Shown: positions 27,442-36,084 of the stretch, piece by piece
Position numbering within the stretch: position 1 is the stretch's first letter
Layout: every line of letters begins with the position of its first letter
Assembly (NCBI GenBank): GCA_009377525.1
Contig: WHTW01000001.1
Span: 12,726 to 76,725 of the forward strand
DNA: 64,000 nucleotides
Reading direction: 5' to 3'
Origin: Rhodospirillales bacterium
Lineage (GTDB): Bacteria; Pseudomonadota; Alphaproteobacteria; Reyranellales; Reyranellaceae
The notes under the pieces: model-generated
What the model was told of the DNA's origin: nothing
The model's database searches: none
What the model saw: the letters and a program-made list of their open reading frames with translations, nothing else
Program-made: the position numbers and the translations under genes

Positions 27442-28143
27442 ATGGCTTATGTCGTGACGCCGCCCGCCACGGTCGGCGTGCCGGTCAACGGGACCGGCGA
27501 CCTGTTCCCGGTTCGCCGCATCTTCTGCGTTGGCCGCAACTATGCCGCCCACGCCCGCGAGATGGGCCATGACCCCGACCGCGAGCCGCCGTTCTTCTTC
27601 ACCAAGCCGGCCGACGCCATCGTCATCTGCGCTGACCCTGCGAACCCGACCAAGGTCGCCTATCCCTCGGCCACCAAGAACCTGCACCACGAGATGGAGT
27701 TGGTGGTGGCCCTGAAATCGGGCGGCACCGACATCCCGGTCGACAAGGCGCTCGACCATGTCTTCGGCTACGCCGTCGGTCTCGACATGACCCGCCGCGA
27801 CCTGCAGAACCAAGCCAAGGACATGGGCCGGCCGTGGGACATGGGCAAGGGCTTCGACCAGTCCGCGCCGATCGGCGAGATCTTCCCGGCGTCGAAGATC
27901 GGCCATCCCTCGAAGGGCACCATCCAGCTCGACGTCAACGGCAAGACCCGCCAGAAGTCAGACCTCAACGCGCTGATCTGGAGCGTGCCCGAGACGATCT
28001 CCTATCTCTCCGGCTTGGTGGCGCTGGCCGCCGGCGACCTGATCTACACCGGCACGCCCGACGGCGTCGCCGCGGTGGTCAAGGGCGACACGCTGGCGGG
28101 CTTCGTCGATGGTTGCGGCACGGTGACCTGCACGCTGGTGTAG
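27442..28143 (+). CDS. Fumarylacetoacetate hydrolase family protein
   Basis: The 233-residue protein carries the FAH fold: [17 protein letters not shown] at the start, [11 protein letters not shown], then the metal site E/E/D in [15 protein letters not shown] and DMTRRDLQ, and [11 protein letters not shown] near the end. This size and these motifs fit fumarylpyruvate or acylpyruvate hydrolases of aromatic-acid catabolism rather than the long mammalian-type enzyme. It lies 37 bases upstream of an enolase-superfamily gene, so a short catabolic operon is likely. The true substrate is unclear. Confidence 0.87.
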   Translation: MAYVVTPPATVGVPVNGTGDLFPVRRIFCVGRNYAAHAREMGHDPDREPPFFFTKPADAIVICADPANPTKVAYPSATKNLHHEMELVVALKSGGTDIPVDKALDHVFGYAVGLDMTRRDLQNQAKDMGRPWDMGKGFDQSAPIGEIFPASKIGHPSKGTIQLDVNGKTRQKSDLNALIWSVPETISYLSGLVALAAGDLIYTGTPDGVAAVVKGDTLAGFVDGCGTVTCTLV

Positions 28144-28180
28144 GTCGCCATCGAAACGAGCGTCAGGGGAGAGCGTCGCG

Positions 28181-29404
28181 ATGAAGGTCAATTCCAAGAT
28201 CCGTTCGATCGAGACGCTCGCCGCCGATGCGGGCTTTCGCAACTACTACTTCGTCAAGGTGACGACCGAGGACGGCATCGTCGGCTGGAGCGAGTACGAC
28301 GAAGGCTTCGGTGCGCCGGGTGTCGGCACCGCCATCGAAAAGCTTTCGGCCCGCGTCGTCGGCCAGCCGGTCGGCGATCACGAACGGATCTACTCGGAGC
28401 TCTATTCGATCACGCGGCCGGCCGCCGGCGGCGTCGTCGCCCTGGCGCTGGGCGCCATCGAGAACGCGCTTCTGGACGCCAAGGCCAAGGCGCTGGGCGT
28501 GCCCTGCTACGAGCTTTTGGGCGGCAAGATCCGCGACCGCATCCGGGTCTACTGGTCGCACTGCGCGACCTGGCGCATCAATCATCCGAGCTACTTCAAG
28601 CCCGCGATCACCGATCTCGAAGGCGTGAAGGCGATCGGCCGCGAGGTGCGCGAGAAGGGCTTTACGGCGATGAAGACCAACATCTTCATCTACGACAACG
28701 ACAAGAAGAACCCGCAGGGCTGGCGCCCCGGCTTCGGCGCACCGGCCTATCCCGAGCGCAACGTCGATCGCACCGTGCTGCGCAATCTCAGGATGCACCT
28801 CGAGGCGATCCGCGAAGGCGCTGGTCCCGACGTCGATCTGCTGCTGGACCTCAATTTCAACGCCAGCACCGAGGGCTACCTGAAGATCCTGCGCGCCATT
28901 GCCGATCTCGACATGTTCTGGGTCGAGATCGACAGTTACAGCCCCGAGGCGCTGGGGCTGATCCGGCGCCAGAGCCCGCATCCCATCTCCTCCTGCGAGA
29001 CCCTGCTCGGCATCCGCGATTTCCTGCCCTACTTCCGCGAGCAGTCGATGGACGTGGCGATCATCGACACGCCTTGGAACGGCGTCTGGCAGTCGATGAA
29101 GATCGCCAACCTGGCCGAGGCGCACGAGGTCAACGTCGCGCCGCACAATTTCTACGGCCATCTCTGCACCATGATGAACGCCCACTTCGCGGCCTCCGTG
29201 CCCAACCTGCGCATCATGGAGACCGACATCGACCGCCTGGAATGGGACCACGAGCTCTTCACCCATGTCCCGGAGTTCGAGGACGGCCATCTCATCATGC
29301 CGTCGCGCCCCGGCTGGGGCATCGAGCCGGTCGAGGAGGCGATCAAGGCGCATCCGCCCAAGCAGAGCACCGGCGGCCTGGCGGGCTATCAGCGGAAGTC
29401 ATGA
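28181..29404 (+). CDS. Mandelate racemase/muconate lactonizing-type enzyme
   Basis: The 407-residue enolase-superfamily protein has the metal ligands D, E, E in LLLDLNFNAST, MFWVEIDSYS and ISSCETLLGI. The usual general base is uncertain: GFTAMKTNIFIY shows the K of a KxK-like pair as a KTN variant, and a histidine near VAPHNFYGHLC is present. Such enzymes abstract an alpha-proton from sugar acids or lactones. The stop codon TGA (29402-29404) falls within palindrome P4. It is probably in one operon with the FAH-family gene. Confidence 0.85.
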   Translation: MKVNSKIRSIETLAADAGFRNYYFVKVTTEDGIVGWSEYDEGFGAPGVGTAIEKLSARVVGQPVGDHERIYSELYSITRPAAGGVVALALGAIENALLDAKAKALGVPCYELLGGKIRDRIRVYWSHCATWRINHPSYFKPAITDLEGVKAIGREVREKGFTAMKTNIFIYDNDKKNPQGWRPGFGAPAYPERNVDRTVLRNLRMHLEAIREGAGPDVDLLLDLNFNASTEGYLKILRAIADLDMFWVEIDSYSPEALGLIRRQSPHPISSCETLLGIRDFLPYFREQSMDVAIIDTPWNGVWQSMKIANLAEAHEVNVAPHNFYGHLCTMMNAHFAASVPNLRIMETDIDRLEWDHELFTHVPEFEDGHLIMPSRPGWGIEPVEEAIKAHPPKQSTGGLAGYQRKS

Positions 29405-29474
29405 TCTTCCGGACCGCGCGCGTCCCGCGCGCCTCATGGTCATGAGCGCGCGGGACGCGCGCGGTCCGGAAGAG
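29399..29474. repeat. RAYT-type TCATGA palindrome, copy P4
   Basis: A near-perfect palindrome: TCATGATCTTCCGGACCGCG, arms CGTCCCGCGCGC, centre TCATGGTCATGA. Its first TCATGA supplies the enolase-superfamily stop codon. It is closely related to the P3 arms that flank the RAYT gene. Confidence 0.92.
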
Positions 29475-29475
29475 T

Positions 29476-30405
29476 CTAAAGCTGCTTCGCGCTGAACGTG
29501 TCGCATTTCCGGGGATCGCCGGTTTCCAGCCCGATCCGGAACCAGCGCATGCGCTGGGCGCTGCTGCCATGGGTGAAGCTGTCCGGCACGATGCGCCCCT
29601 GCGACTGGCGCTGCAGGCGGTCGTCGCCGATCGCCGAGGCGGCGGCCAGCGCCTGCTCGACATCGCGGTCGTCGATCATCCTGCCGCCGCGCGCGGCGTC
29701 GGCGCGGTTGGCCCAGACGCCGGCGAAACAATCGGCCTGCAGCTCGACCCGCACCGACAGCGCATTGGCGTCGCGCTTGCTCATGCGCTCCTTCATCTGC
29801 TCGGTCTTGGCGCTGATGCCCAGAAGGTTCTGCACGTGATGACCGACCTCGTGGGCGATCACATAGGCCTGCGGGAACTGGCCGGGCGAGTGGAAGCGAC
29901 GTGCCAGGTCGTCGAAGAAGGCGAGGTCGAGATAGACCCGCTGATCGGCCGGGCAATAGAACGGCCCCATCGCCGATTGGCCGACGCCGCACTCGGTGCG
30001 CGTGGCGTCGCGGTAGAGCACCAGCCTGGGCTCGCGATACTGCCGGCCGAGGTCGCGGAAAATGCCGTTCCAGACATCCTCCGTGCTCTTGAGCACGCGC
30101 GAGACGAACTGGGTCTCGGCGTCACCGGCCGGCTGCTGGCGCGGCGCGGTCCGGGTGGTCTGCGTTGGCGCGGGCGCGTAGCTCGAGGTGCCGCCGCCGC
30201 CCAACAGGGCGAAGGGATCGGCGCCGAAGATCAGGGCAATGACGATGAAAGCCACGAAGCCCAGGCCGCCCTTGAAGATGCCGCCTCCACCGCCCGCCGG
30301 GATGGGCAGGCCACCCATTCCACCGTAGCCGCCGCCACCGCCGAAATAGCCGTCTTCTCCGCGGCGATCCTCGATGTTGCCGCTTTCGTCGCCGTCCATC
30401 TGCAT
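29476..30405 (-). CDS. YpfJ-type neutral zinc metallopeptidase
   Basis: The 309-residue protein has a Gly-rich N-terminus (FGGGGGYGGMGG), one membrane helix (about 46-64) and a zinc-peptidase domain with H185-E186-V-G-H189 (IAHEVGHH). The conserved VELQADCFAGVWA holds the third ligand glutamate/aspartate. The family (DUF397-like in older notation, now neutral_ZnP) is of unknown substrate. Its start is ATG at 30405 with AGGAGACC upstream. It is divergent from xthA, with a 50-bp gap. Confidence 0.9.
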   Translation of the reverse strand: MQMDGDESGNIEDRRGEDGYFGGGGGYGGMGGLPIPAGGGGGIFKGGLGFVAFIVIALIFGADPFALLGGGGTSSYAPAPTQTTRTAPRQQPAGDAETQFVSRVLKSTEDVWNGIFRDLGRQYREPRLVLYRDATRTECGVGQSAMGPFYCPADQRVYLDLAFFDDLARRFHSPGQFPQAYVIAHEVGHHVQNLLGISAKTEQMKERMSKRDANALSVRVELQADCFAGVWANRADAARGGRMIDDRDVEQALAAASAIGDDRLQRQSQGRIVPDSFTHGSSAQRMRWFRIGLETGDPRKCDTFSAKQL

Positions 30406-30455
30406 AAAAGGTCTCCTGGGTCGAGATCGTCCCGAGATCGACTATATTGGGGGCG

Positions 30456-31277
30456 ATGAGCCTTTCCGTCGCCACCTGGAACATCAATTCGGTCCGCCTC
30501 AGGATCAATAACGTCAAACGCTATCTCAGGCTGCGCAAGCCCGACGTGCTGTGCCTCCAGGAGACCAAGTGCCCGGACGAGTTCTTCCCGCACAAGGCCT
30601 TCGAGGCGCTGGGCTACACGCACCGGCTGGTCCAGGGCATGAAGTCCTACAACGGCGTGGCGATCCTCTCCAAGGTGCCGTTCACCGCCAGGAACATCCA
30701 TCATCGCTGCGGCAAGGAGGATTGCCGGCACATCGAGGTCGCGCTCGACAGCGGCGGCGACCCCATCCTGCTCGACAATCTCTACATCCCGGCCGGCGGC
30801 GACGTTCCCGATCCCGACCTCAACGACAAGTTCGCGCACAAGCTCGATTTCTACCGCGAGATGGCAGGGTGGTTCGCCGACCGCAAGCCCGGCCCGCACG
30901 CCGCCAAGGGCCAGCGCCGCATCGCCGTCGGCGATCTCAACGTGGCGCCGCTCGAGCACGACGTGTGGAGCCACAAGCAACTCCTCAAGATCGTGTCGCA
31001 CACGCCGGTCGAGGTCGAGCTGTTCGGGCGGCTAAAAGCGTCGCTCGACTGGATCGACGTGCCGCGCCGCTTCGTGCCCGACGACCAGAAGCTCTATTCG
31101 TGGTGGAGCTACCGCAACAACGACTGGCGCGCCTCCAACCGCGGCCGGCGGCTGGACCATATCCTCGCCTCGCCGGCCCTGTCGGGCGCCATCAGGAGCC
31201 ATCGCATCGATGTCGACGCGCGCGACTGGAAGCAGGCGTCCGACCACGTGCCGGTGATGGCGACGTTCGAGGTTTGA
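30456..31277 (+). CDS. xthA: Exodeoxyribonuclease III
   Basis: The 273-residue enzyme is an AP endonuclease/3'-5' exonuclease for base-excision repair. Signature residues: ATWNINSVR (start), LCLQETKC (metal glutamate), GDLNVAPLEHDVW (catalytic Asp/Asn) and QASDHVPVMATF (SDHxP at the end). The ATG at 30456 is preferred over TTG at 30447 because GGGGGC precedes it and family members begin there. It is divergent from the peptidase gene and followed by a small membrane gene 18 bases on. Confidence 0.95.
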   Translation: MSLSVATWNINSVRLRINNVKRYLRLRKPDVLCLQETKCPDEFFPHKAFEALGYTHRLVQGMKSYNGVAILSKVPFTARNIHHRCGKEDCRHIEVALDSGGDPILLDNLYIPAGGDVPDPDLNDKFAHKLDFYREMAGWFADRKPGPHAAKGQRRIAVGDLNVAPLEHDVWSHKQLLKIVSHTPVEVELFGRLKASLDWIDVPRRFVPDDQKLYSWWSYRNNDWRASNRGRRLDHILASPALSGAIRSHRIDVDARDWKQASDHVPVMATFEV

Positions 31278-31295
31278 AAGAAGGGGTAGAAGCGC

Positions 31296-31538
31296 ATGAC
31301 AATCATCGTAGTCCTGGTCATCGGCCTGATCGTCGGTTTGCTCGCGCGGTTCATCACGCCCGGCCCCAACCCGCGGGGCATCATCGTCACCATCGTGATC
31401 GGCATCGTCGGCGCGGTGATCGCGACCTACGGCGGCCAGGCGCTCGGCCTCTACGCTCCGGGTGAGCCCGCGGGCTTCATCGGCTCGGTGATCGGCGCGG
31501 TGGTGCTGCTGGTGCTGCTGCGACTATTCAGCCGCTAG
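31296..31538 (+). CDS. GlsB/YeaQ/YmgE family small membrane protein
   Basis: The 80-residue protein has three hydrophobic segments (IVVLVIGLIVGLLARF; IIVTIVIGIVGAVIATY; FIGSVIGAVVLLVLLRLF) separated by the family's PGPNPRG loop. Members are transglycosylase-associated or stress-linked membrane proteins of unknown function. It has GAAGGGGTAGAAGC just upstream and follows xthA closely, suggesting co-transcription. Confidence 0.88.
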   Translation: MTIIVVLVIGLIVGLLARFITPGPNPRGIIVTIVIGIVGAVIATYGGQALGLYAPGEPAGFIGSVIGAVVLLVLLRLFSR

Positions 31539-31761
31539 CCGGGCCGCTTCGCCTCCTCCTCCTAGTAGCTCGTCACAGAGGTTGTGACGGTTGGTATCGA
31601 CCTCGATCCGATACGGTGACAGCATTGCCTGCACGTCGGTCGAGCGACGCAAGCCATGGTATGACGGCGGCGGCGGCTCCCAGATATGGCCCCTCCTGGA
31701 GCGCCAAAAGTCGCAATAAAAGAACCCGGCATCGCGGGGGTGCTGCGATGCCGATATGAAC

Positions 31762-31905
31762 TAAAGTTATTGACAAGCACGGCGGTTTTCAGTAGCGTGC
31801 GAGCGTCTGTCGCTCTATGCATCGTTCATCCGACCCTAGGCCAGATCGCTCCCGCACTGGAGCCGGTCATCCCGTCCGGCTGCGCCCCGCCGGACGGGAT
31901 GGGCT
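31762..31905 (+). repeat. Promoter-bearing dispersed repeat, copy 2 (candidate small RNA)
   Basis: TTGACA (31770-31775), 17 bases, then TAGCGT (31793-31798) form a promoter-like start. CGTCTGTCGCTCTATGCATC (31804-31823) follows, identical to copy 1 on the minus strand at 293-430. After CGATCGCTCCCGC-like sequence, the hairpin CATCCCGTCCGGC (31868-31880) pairs with 31889-31901. The flanks 31539-31761 and 31906-32114 show no gene. The GCATCGCGGGGGTGCTGCGATGC hairpin (31730-31751) just upstream is a separate structure. Confidence 0.55.
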
Positions 31906-32114
31906 CTCCAGGGCAGAGGGCCCAACCGATGGGGCTGCGGCTTCCTCCGACCACAAGGCTCTCTCTCGGAAATCTCGAGCACCGCCGACTGCAGTGCATG
32001 CGCCGCCCAGCAAGGCCGAGAGGTGCTGCACGCGCCAGCTCAAGCGGAACCGGATCGGCAGAACCACTGTGTCGAGATACTAGCGGGGGAGAAGAGGAAG
32101 AGCAGAGAGCAGGG

Positions 32115-32603
32115 TCAGTCCACCTGGTACAGAAAATACCGATCCTTCGGCACGCCCGGTGGGTCGGGCTGGCGGCGCCAGCGCGCTACGGCGAGCGGTT
32201 GGTTGGCGAGCACGTAGCCGCCCGGCCCCGCCAGCGTGTCGAGCGCCGGGCCGAGCCACTTGCCCACCGCCATGTTGGCTTCGTGATCACCGGTGCCGAG
32301 ATCGGTATGGATCAGCGCCGCCGTCGCGCCCAGTCTTTGCGCGGCCTCGGCAATCGCCTCCCGCGCCTCGCCTAAAAACAGCCGGTCGTCCGGCGGGATG
32401 CAATCGGGATGGGCCGCCACCTTGCGCTCGAAGACGTAGATGTCGCGGCCGGGAAAGAGATCGCGCAGATGGTCGTAGGTGCGGCCGTTGCCCAGGCCTA
32501 CTTCGAGGATGGGGCCGGGCAGGGCGTCGATCTTGGGCTTCAGGAAATTCAGGCAGTCGCGCTGCGCCTGCATGCGTGCGATGAAACTGTCGAGGCGGCT
32601 CAT
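32115..32603 (-). CDS. Small class I SAM-dependent methyltransferase
   Basis: The 162-residue protein has motif I at GPILEVGLGNGRTYDHL (about 30-46) and the next acidic strand in DIYVFERKV; TAALIHTDLGTGDHEAN follows. The compact length fits the SAM_MT_6 family, found mostly in alphaproteobacteria and of unknown substrate. ATG at 32603 gives MSRLDSFIARMQAQ. The upstream side meets palindrome P5. Confidence 0.85.
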   Translation of the reverse strand: MSRLDSFIARMQAQRDCLNFLKPKIDALPGPILEVGLGNGRTYDHLRDLFPGRDIYVFERKVAAHPDCIPPDDRLFLGEAREAIAEAAQRLGATAALIHTDLGTGDHEANMAVGKWLGPALDTLAGPGGYVLANQPLAVARWRRQPDPPGVPKDRYFLYQVD

Positions 32604-32618
32604 CTATGGCATCGGGCT

Positions 32619-32698
32619 TCATGGTCTTCCGGACCGCGCGCCTCTGGCGCGCTCATGATCACGAGCGAGCTGGAAGCTCGCGGTCCGGAAGAGCATGA
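32619..32698. repeat. RAYT-type TCATGA palindrome, copy P5
   Basis: The outer arms (TCATGGTCTTCCGGACCGCG and complement) are well paired. The inner arms (CCTCTGGCGCGC and GCGAGCTGGAAGCTCG) have diverged, and the centre is TCATGATCACGA. It sits between the downstream end of the cNMP-binding gene and the upstream side of the methyltransferase gene. Confidence 0.85.
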
Positions 32699-32704
32699 CA
32701 TCCC

Positions 32705-33163
32705 TCAGGCCGCCTTGTTGTTCGCCGTCGCCTCGCGCAGCTTCTTGTTGGTGTCCTCCACCCGGTGCGCCAGTTCGCGCATGATCTCGATGGCCATCTG
32801 CGGGAACTCGCCGACCATGCGGTAGAACGTGTCCTTGGAAATCTTCAGCGTGTTCAGCGGCTCGCGCGCCTTGATGGTGGCGGTACGCGGCACGTCGCAC
32901 AGGATGGCGATCTCGCCAAAGAAGTCGTTCTTGTTCATCTCGGAGACTTGGATCTGCCCGGCCGGCGTGTCGATCAGCACGTCGGCCACGCCGCCCAGGA
33001 TGACATACATGGCATCGCCCGGATCGCCCTGATGGCAGATCTCCTGCCCCTCGACGAAGTTCATGCGCTCGCTGGTGAAAGCCAGCAGCTTCAGTTTGGC
33101 CGGCTCGATCTTGGCCAGGATCGGTACGCCCTTCAGCAGTTCGACTTCTTCGTTGAGGTTCAT
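32705..33163 (-). CDS. Cyclic-nucleotide-binding-domain protein
   Basis: The 152-residue protein is a single cNMP-binding (Crp-like) domain: a beta-roll beginning at VPILAKIEPAKLKLLAF and the phosphate-binding cassette region in FFGEIAILCDVPRTATIKA, with the R in PRTAT. There is no HTH. It ends in a short charged coiled-coil tail (VEDTNKKLREATANN). It lies 19 bases downstream of the ABC gene and shares its transcript, so it may sense cAMP/cGMP for that transporter. Such pairs of cNMP-domain and ABC genes recur, to my knowledge, in alphaproteobacteria. Confidence 0.85.
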   Translation of the reverse strand: MNLNEEVELLKGVPILAKIEPAKLKLLAFTSERMNFVEGQEICHQGDPGDAMYVILGGVADVLIDTPAGQIQVSEMNKNDFFGEIAILCDVPRTATIKAREPLNTLKISKDTFYRMVGEFPQMAIEIMRELAHRVEDTNKKLREATANNKAA

Positions 33164-33182
33164 CGTGTCCTCCTGAATTCCC

Positions 33183-35906
33183 TCAAGCCGACGCCATCAG
33201 CTCGGCGTAGAGCCCACCTTTTGCCGCCAGATCGGACGGCGCTCCGTGGGCGGCGATCCTGCCACCCTGCATAACGACGATCTGCTCGAACGGCTCCGCC
33301 TGGGCCGGCCGGCTGGCGATCCAGACGATGCCGCGATCGTCCTTCTTCGCCGTCGCCAGGATATTGTCGCGGATGCGGTCCTGCGTGCGGCCGTCGAACG
33401 AGGCCACCGCCTCGTTGACGATCATGAGTTGCGGCCGCTTGATCAGCGCACGGGCGATGCCGAGCTTCTGGCGCTGCGTGGCCGTGAGGCGCTTGCCGCC
33501 GACGCCGACATTGTACTCGAGCCCGACCTCGATCACCGAGTTGTGCAGGCCAAGCTTGTTCAGTACCTCGGAGGTCAGCGTGCCGATGCGCTGCTCGCCC
33601 TGCGCCTGGCCGTAGACCAGGCGGCCGAACAGGATGTTGTCCTGCAGCGTGGCCGCGCTGTTGTATCGCTCGAAATCGTAGAACTCGACGGCGCCGCGCA
33701 GTGACTCCGGCAGGCCGGAGGCGAAGGCGTGCCGCGCCGCCAGCAGGCGCTCCTCCATCGCCGCATCGATCAGGCCCAGGCGATGGCGCGCCTCGATGTA
33801 GCGGAAGGGCAAGGTCATCAGGCGCGGCCGGTCGGCTTCGGGCACGGCGTCGATGCCCTTGCCGCCCAGGCGTTGCAGCAGCAGGCGAACGTTGGGCAGT
33901 TCGTCGGCCGAGATGAAGCTGTACTGCTCGAACAGCGGATTGTCAGGCGACAGGCCGGAGAACAGCTCGACCATGGTCTCGGCGATGGTGAGCCCCACGC
34001 GCTGCAGGTCGAGGTCGATGCCGGTCGCCCTCAGCACCGATTGCATGTAGGGGTCGACGGCGATGTTGTCGCCGGCGAAGTCCTTGCCGAGCGGCGTGCC
34101 GAACAGGATGTTCTCGGCGACCGACAGGTTGCGGTTGTAGCGGTCGGCGGTGAAGGTCTCGACCAGGCCGGCGTAGCTCGGATCCTGCAGGCGGCCGTGC
34201 ATGGCGTGGCGCGCCTTCAGGATCCTCTCCGTGAGATCGGGCCGGGCGGCCTGATCGATCGTGCCGCGCAGGCCCAGCGCATAGATGTCCTCGTCGAGCT
34301 CGACCTGCTTCAGCACGTCAACCATGCACGGCAGCAGGTCGGCCGGTCCGGTGGCGCCGGCCAGCTCGTAGTCGATCCAGTCCGCGTTGGGGTCGAGCGC
34401 CGGATTGCCGGCGCGCACCGATTCCTTCCAGAAGGCTTCGCGTTCGTCCTTGAGGGCGTCGTCGTATGTGGCCGGCGCAACCGGACGGTTCTTGAGGCCG
34501 AACAGCAGGTTGTCGCGCACCGACAGCGGGAACAGGTAGGTCTCCTGGCCGATATAGGCGGTGCGCGAACCCAGCACGTATTCGGGCAGCTGGAAGAAGT
34601 CGTTGCCGTCGATCTTGATCGAGCCCGCACTCGGCATTGTCAGCCGCGCCAGCACCTGGCCCAGCACGTCCTTGCCCGAGCTGGAACCGCCGATCACCGC
34701 GAGCTTGCTGCAGGTCGGCAGGACCATCGACACGCTGTCGAGCTGCTTGACGCGGCCGTCCTCGGAGACCGTGATGCCGGCCAGCGCCAGCTCGCGGCCG
34801 AGCGGCGGCGGCGGACCGTCGGGAAGCGCCTGCAGCGTCTCCGGCATCATGCCCTCGGGCTGGAACTGGTCGATCACCTGCTCGTACTTGATCTGCACGT
34901 CCTGGCGCTGCTGATCCCAGTCGAGCAGCTCCTTGATCGGCGACGGCAGGTCCTTGTAGGCCAGCAGCACGCCGACCACGGCGCCGACGTCCATCTGGCC
35001 GGTGATGGCGAAATAGCCGCCCACCAGGTAGATGGCGAACGGCGTGGCCTGCGACAGGATGTTGTTCCAGAACTTGGCGACGAACTTCTTCTGGTAGAGG
35101 TCGAAACGGATCTTGAAGATGCGGCCCAGCCGTTCGGCGATGTCGGCGCGCTCGTAGTTGGCGGCGCCATGGATATGTATCTCGTGCACGCCGTCGGCGG
35201 TCTCGGCGATGCGGCCGGCGAGCTGGCGCGCCGTGATCTGGCGCTGGCGGCCGAGCACCAGCACCGGCCGGCGCAGCCGCGGGACGATCGCCATCTGCAC
35301 GCCCAGCAGGACGATGACGACGATGCCCAGCAACCAGTTCTGCAGCATGATGAAGAGGATCGCCGTCAGCGCCTGGCCGCCGAGGAACATCGGCTGCACG
35401 AAGGCGTCGCCGATGAAGCCGCCCAACGGCTCGACCTCGTCCTTGATCATGGTGGCGAGCTCAGCCTGCTTGACCTTGCGGAAATGCGCCGGCGGAAAAC
35501 GCAGGATGCGCTCGTAGAGCTCGTAGCGCAGGCGGCGCAGCATGCGCTCGCCCATGCGGCCTTTCTGCGTGTTGATGGTCTTCTTGAACAGGCCGTTCAC
35601 GATCACCGCGCCCAGGAAGACGAAGCTCATGGTCACCAGGTAGCCGAGCTGGTCGACCTGGAAGCCGTCGAAGATGCGGATGACCTTGCCGGGCAGGATG
35701 GCCGAGAGGTCGAACTCAAAGACCAGGAAGGGGATGGTCTTGCTGTCCTTGAAGGCGTTGCCCTGGATGCCGTCGTTGATGACCGCCTTGGGCACCGTCA
35801 ACGACAGGAAATAAAAGACCTGGGCCAGCACCACGAGGCCCAGGATGACGATCTGCTCGGGCCTGCTGTGTCGCCAGATGTAGGTGAACAGATTGCGTTG
35901 CATCAA
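33183..35906 (-). CDS. Atypical ABC exporter-like protein with a degenerate ATPase domain and a large insertion
   Basis: The 907-residue protein has an ABC exporter membrane half (about 1-330, five or six helices). Its nucleotide-binding half is unusual: Walker A is GGSSSGKD (406-413) with D for S/T; the signature is RLTATQRQ (806-813) instead of LSGGQ; Walker B is LMIVNE (827-832) with N for D; and the switch H is S865. A Q-loop (YIGQETYLFP) is kept. Between the Q-loop helix and the signature there is about 330 residues where normal proteins have about 70, including VRDNLLFG (463-470), VAENILFG (596-603) and LQDNILFG (754-761): the same motif three times. ATP hydrolysis is probably impaired. 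The cNMP-binding protein follows. Confidence 0.9.
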   Translation of the reverse strand: MMQRNLFTYIWRHSRPEQIVILGLVVLAQVFYFLSLTVPKAVINDGIQGNAFKDSKTIPFLVFEFDLSAILPGKVIRIFDGFQVDQLGYLVTMSFVFLGAVIVNGLFKKTINTQKGRMGERMLRRLRYELYERILRFPPAHFRKVKQAELATMIKDEVEPLGGFIGDAFVQPMFLGGQALTAILFIMLQNWLLGIVVIVLLGVQMAIVPRLRRPVLVLGRQRQITARQLAGRIAETADGVHEIHIHGAANYERADIAERLGRIFKIRFDLYQKKFVAKFWNNILSQATPFAIYLVGGYFAITGQMDVGAVVGVLLAYKDLPSPIKELLDWDQQRQDVQIKYEQVIDQFQPEGMMPETLQALPDGPPPPLGRELALAGITVSEDGRVKQLDSVSMVLPTCSKLAVIGGSSSGKDVLGQVLARLTMPSAGSIKIDGNDFFQLPEYVLGSRTAYIGQETYLFPLSVRDNLLFGLKNRPVAPATYDDALKDEREAFWKESVRAGNPALDPNADWIDYELAGATGPADLLPCMVDVLKQVELDEDIYALGLRGTIDQAARPDLTERILKARHAMHGRLQDPSYAGLVETFTADRYNRNLSVAENILFGTPLGKDFAGDNIAVDPYMQSVLRATGIDLDLQRVGLTIAETMVELFSGLSPDNPLFEQYSFISADELPNVRLLLQRLGGKGIDAVPEADRPRLMTLPFRYIEARHRLGLIDAAMEERLLAARHAFASGLPESLRGAVEFYDFERYNSAATLQDNILFGRLVYGQAQGEQRIGTLTSEVLNKLGLHNSVIEVGLEYNVGVGGKRLTATQRQKLGIARALIKRPQLMIVNEAVASFDGRTQDRIRDNILATAKKDDRGIVWIASRPAQAEPFEQIVVMQGGRIAAHGAPSDLAAKGGLYAELMASA

Positions 35907-36084
35907 TATCCGCAGTCGAAGCCCCAGGTGCGGCGCCCCTCTCTCCTATATTAGATCAGTGCCTTGATTACATTCGGTATTTTGCATCGCGGGAGGGGTT
36001 CGCGTGCCCGCCCCAGTATGGCATAGTCCGGCCGAAATCACCGGTCGGGGCAGGACGCGCTTCGGCAAGGAGAAAGACGCCCGT

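Noticed and set aside
33729-35954. 741-codon frame antisense to the ABC gene
   Set aside because: Another GC-driven shadow; codon positions follow the minus-strand gene, which has clear motifs.
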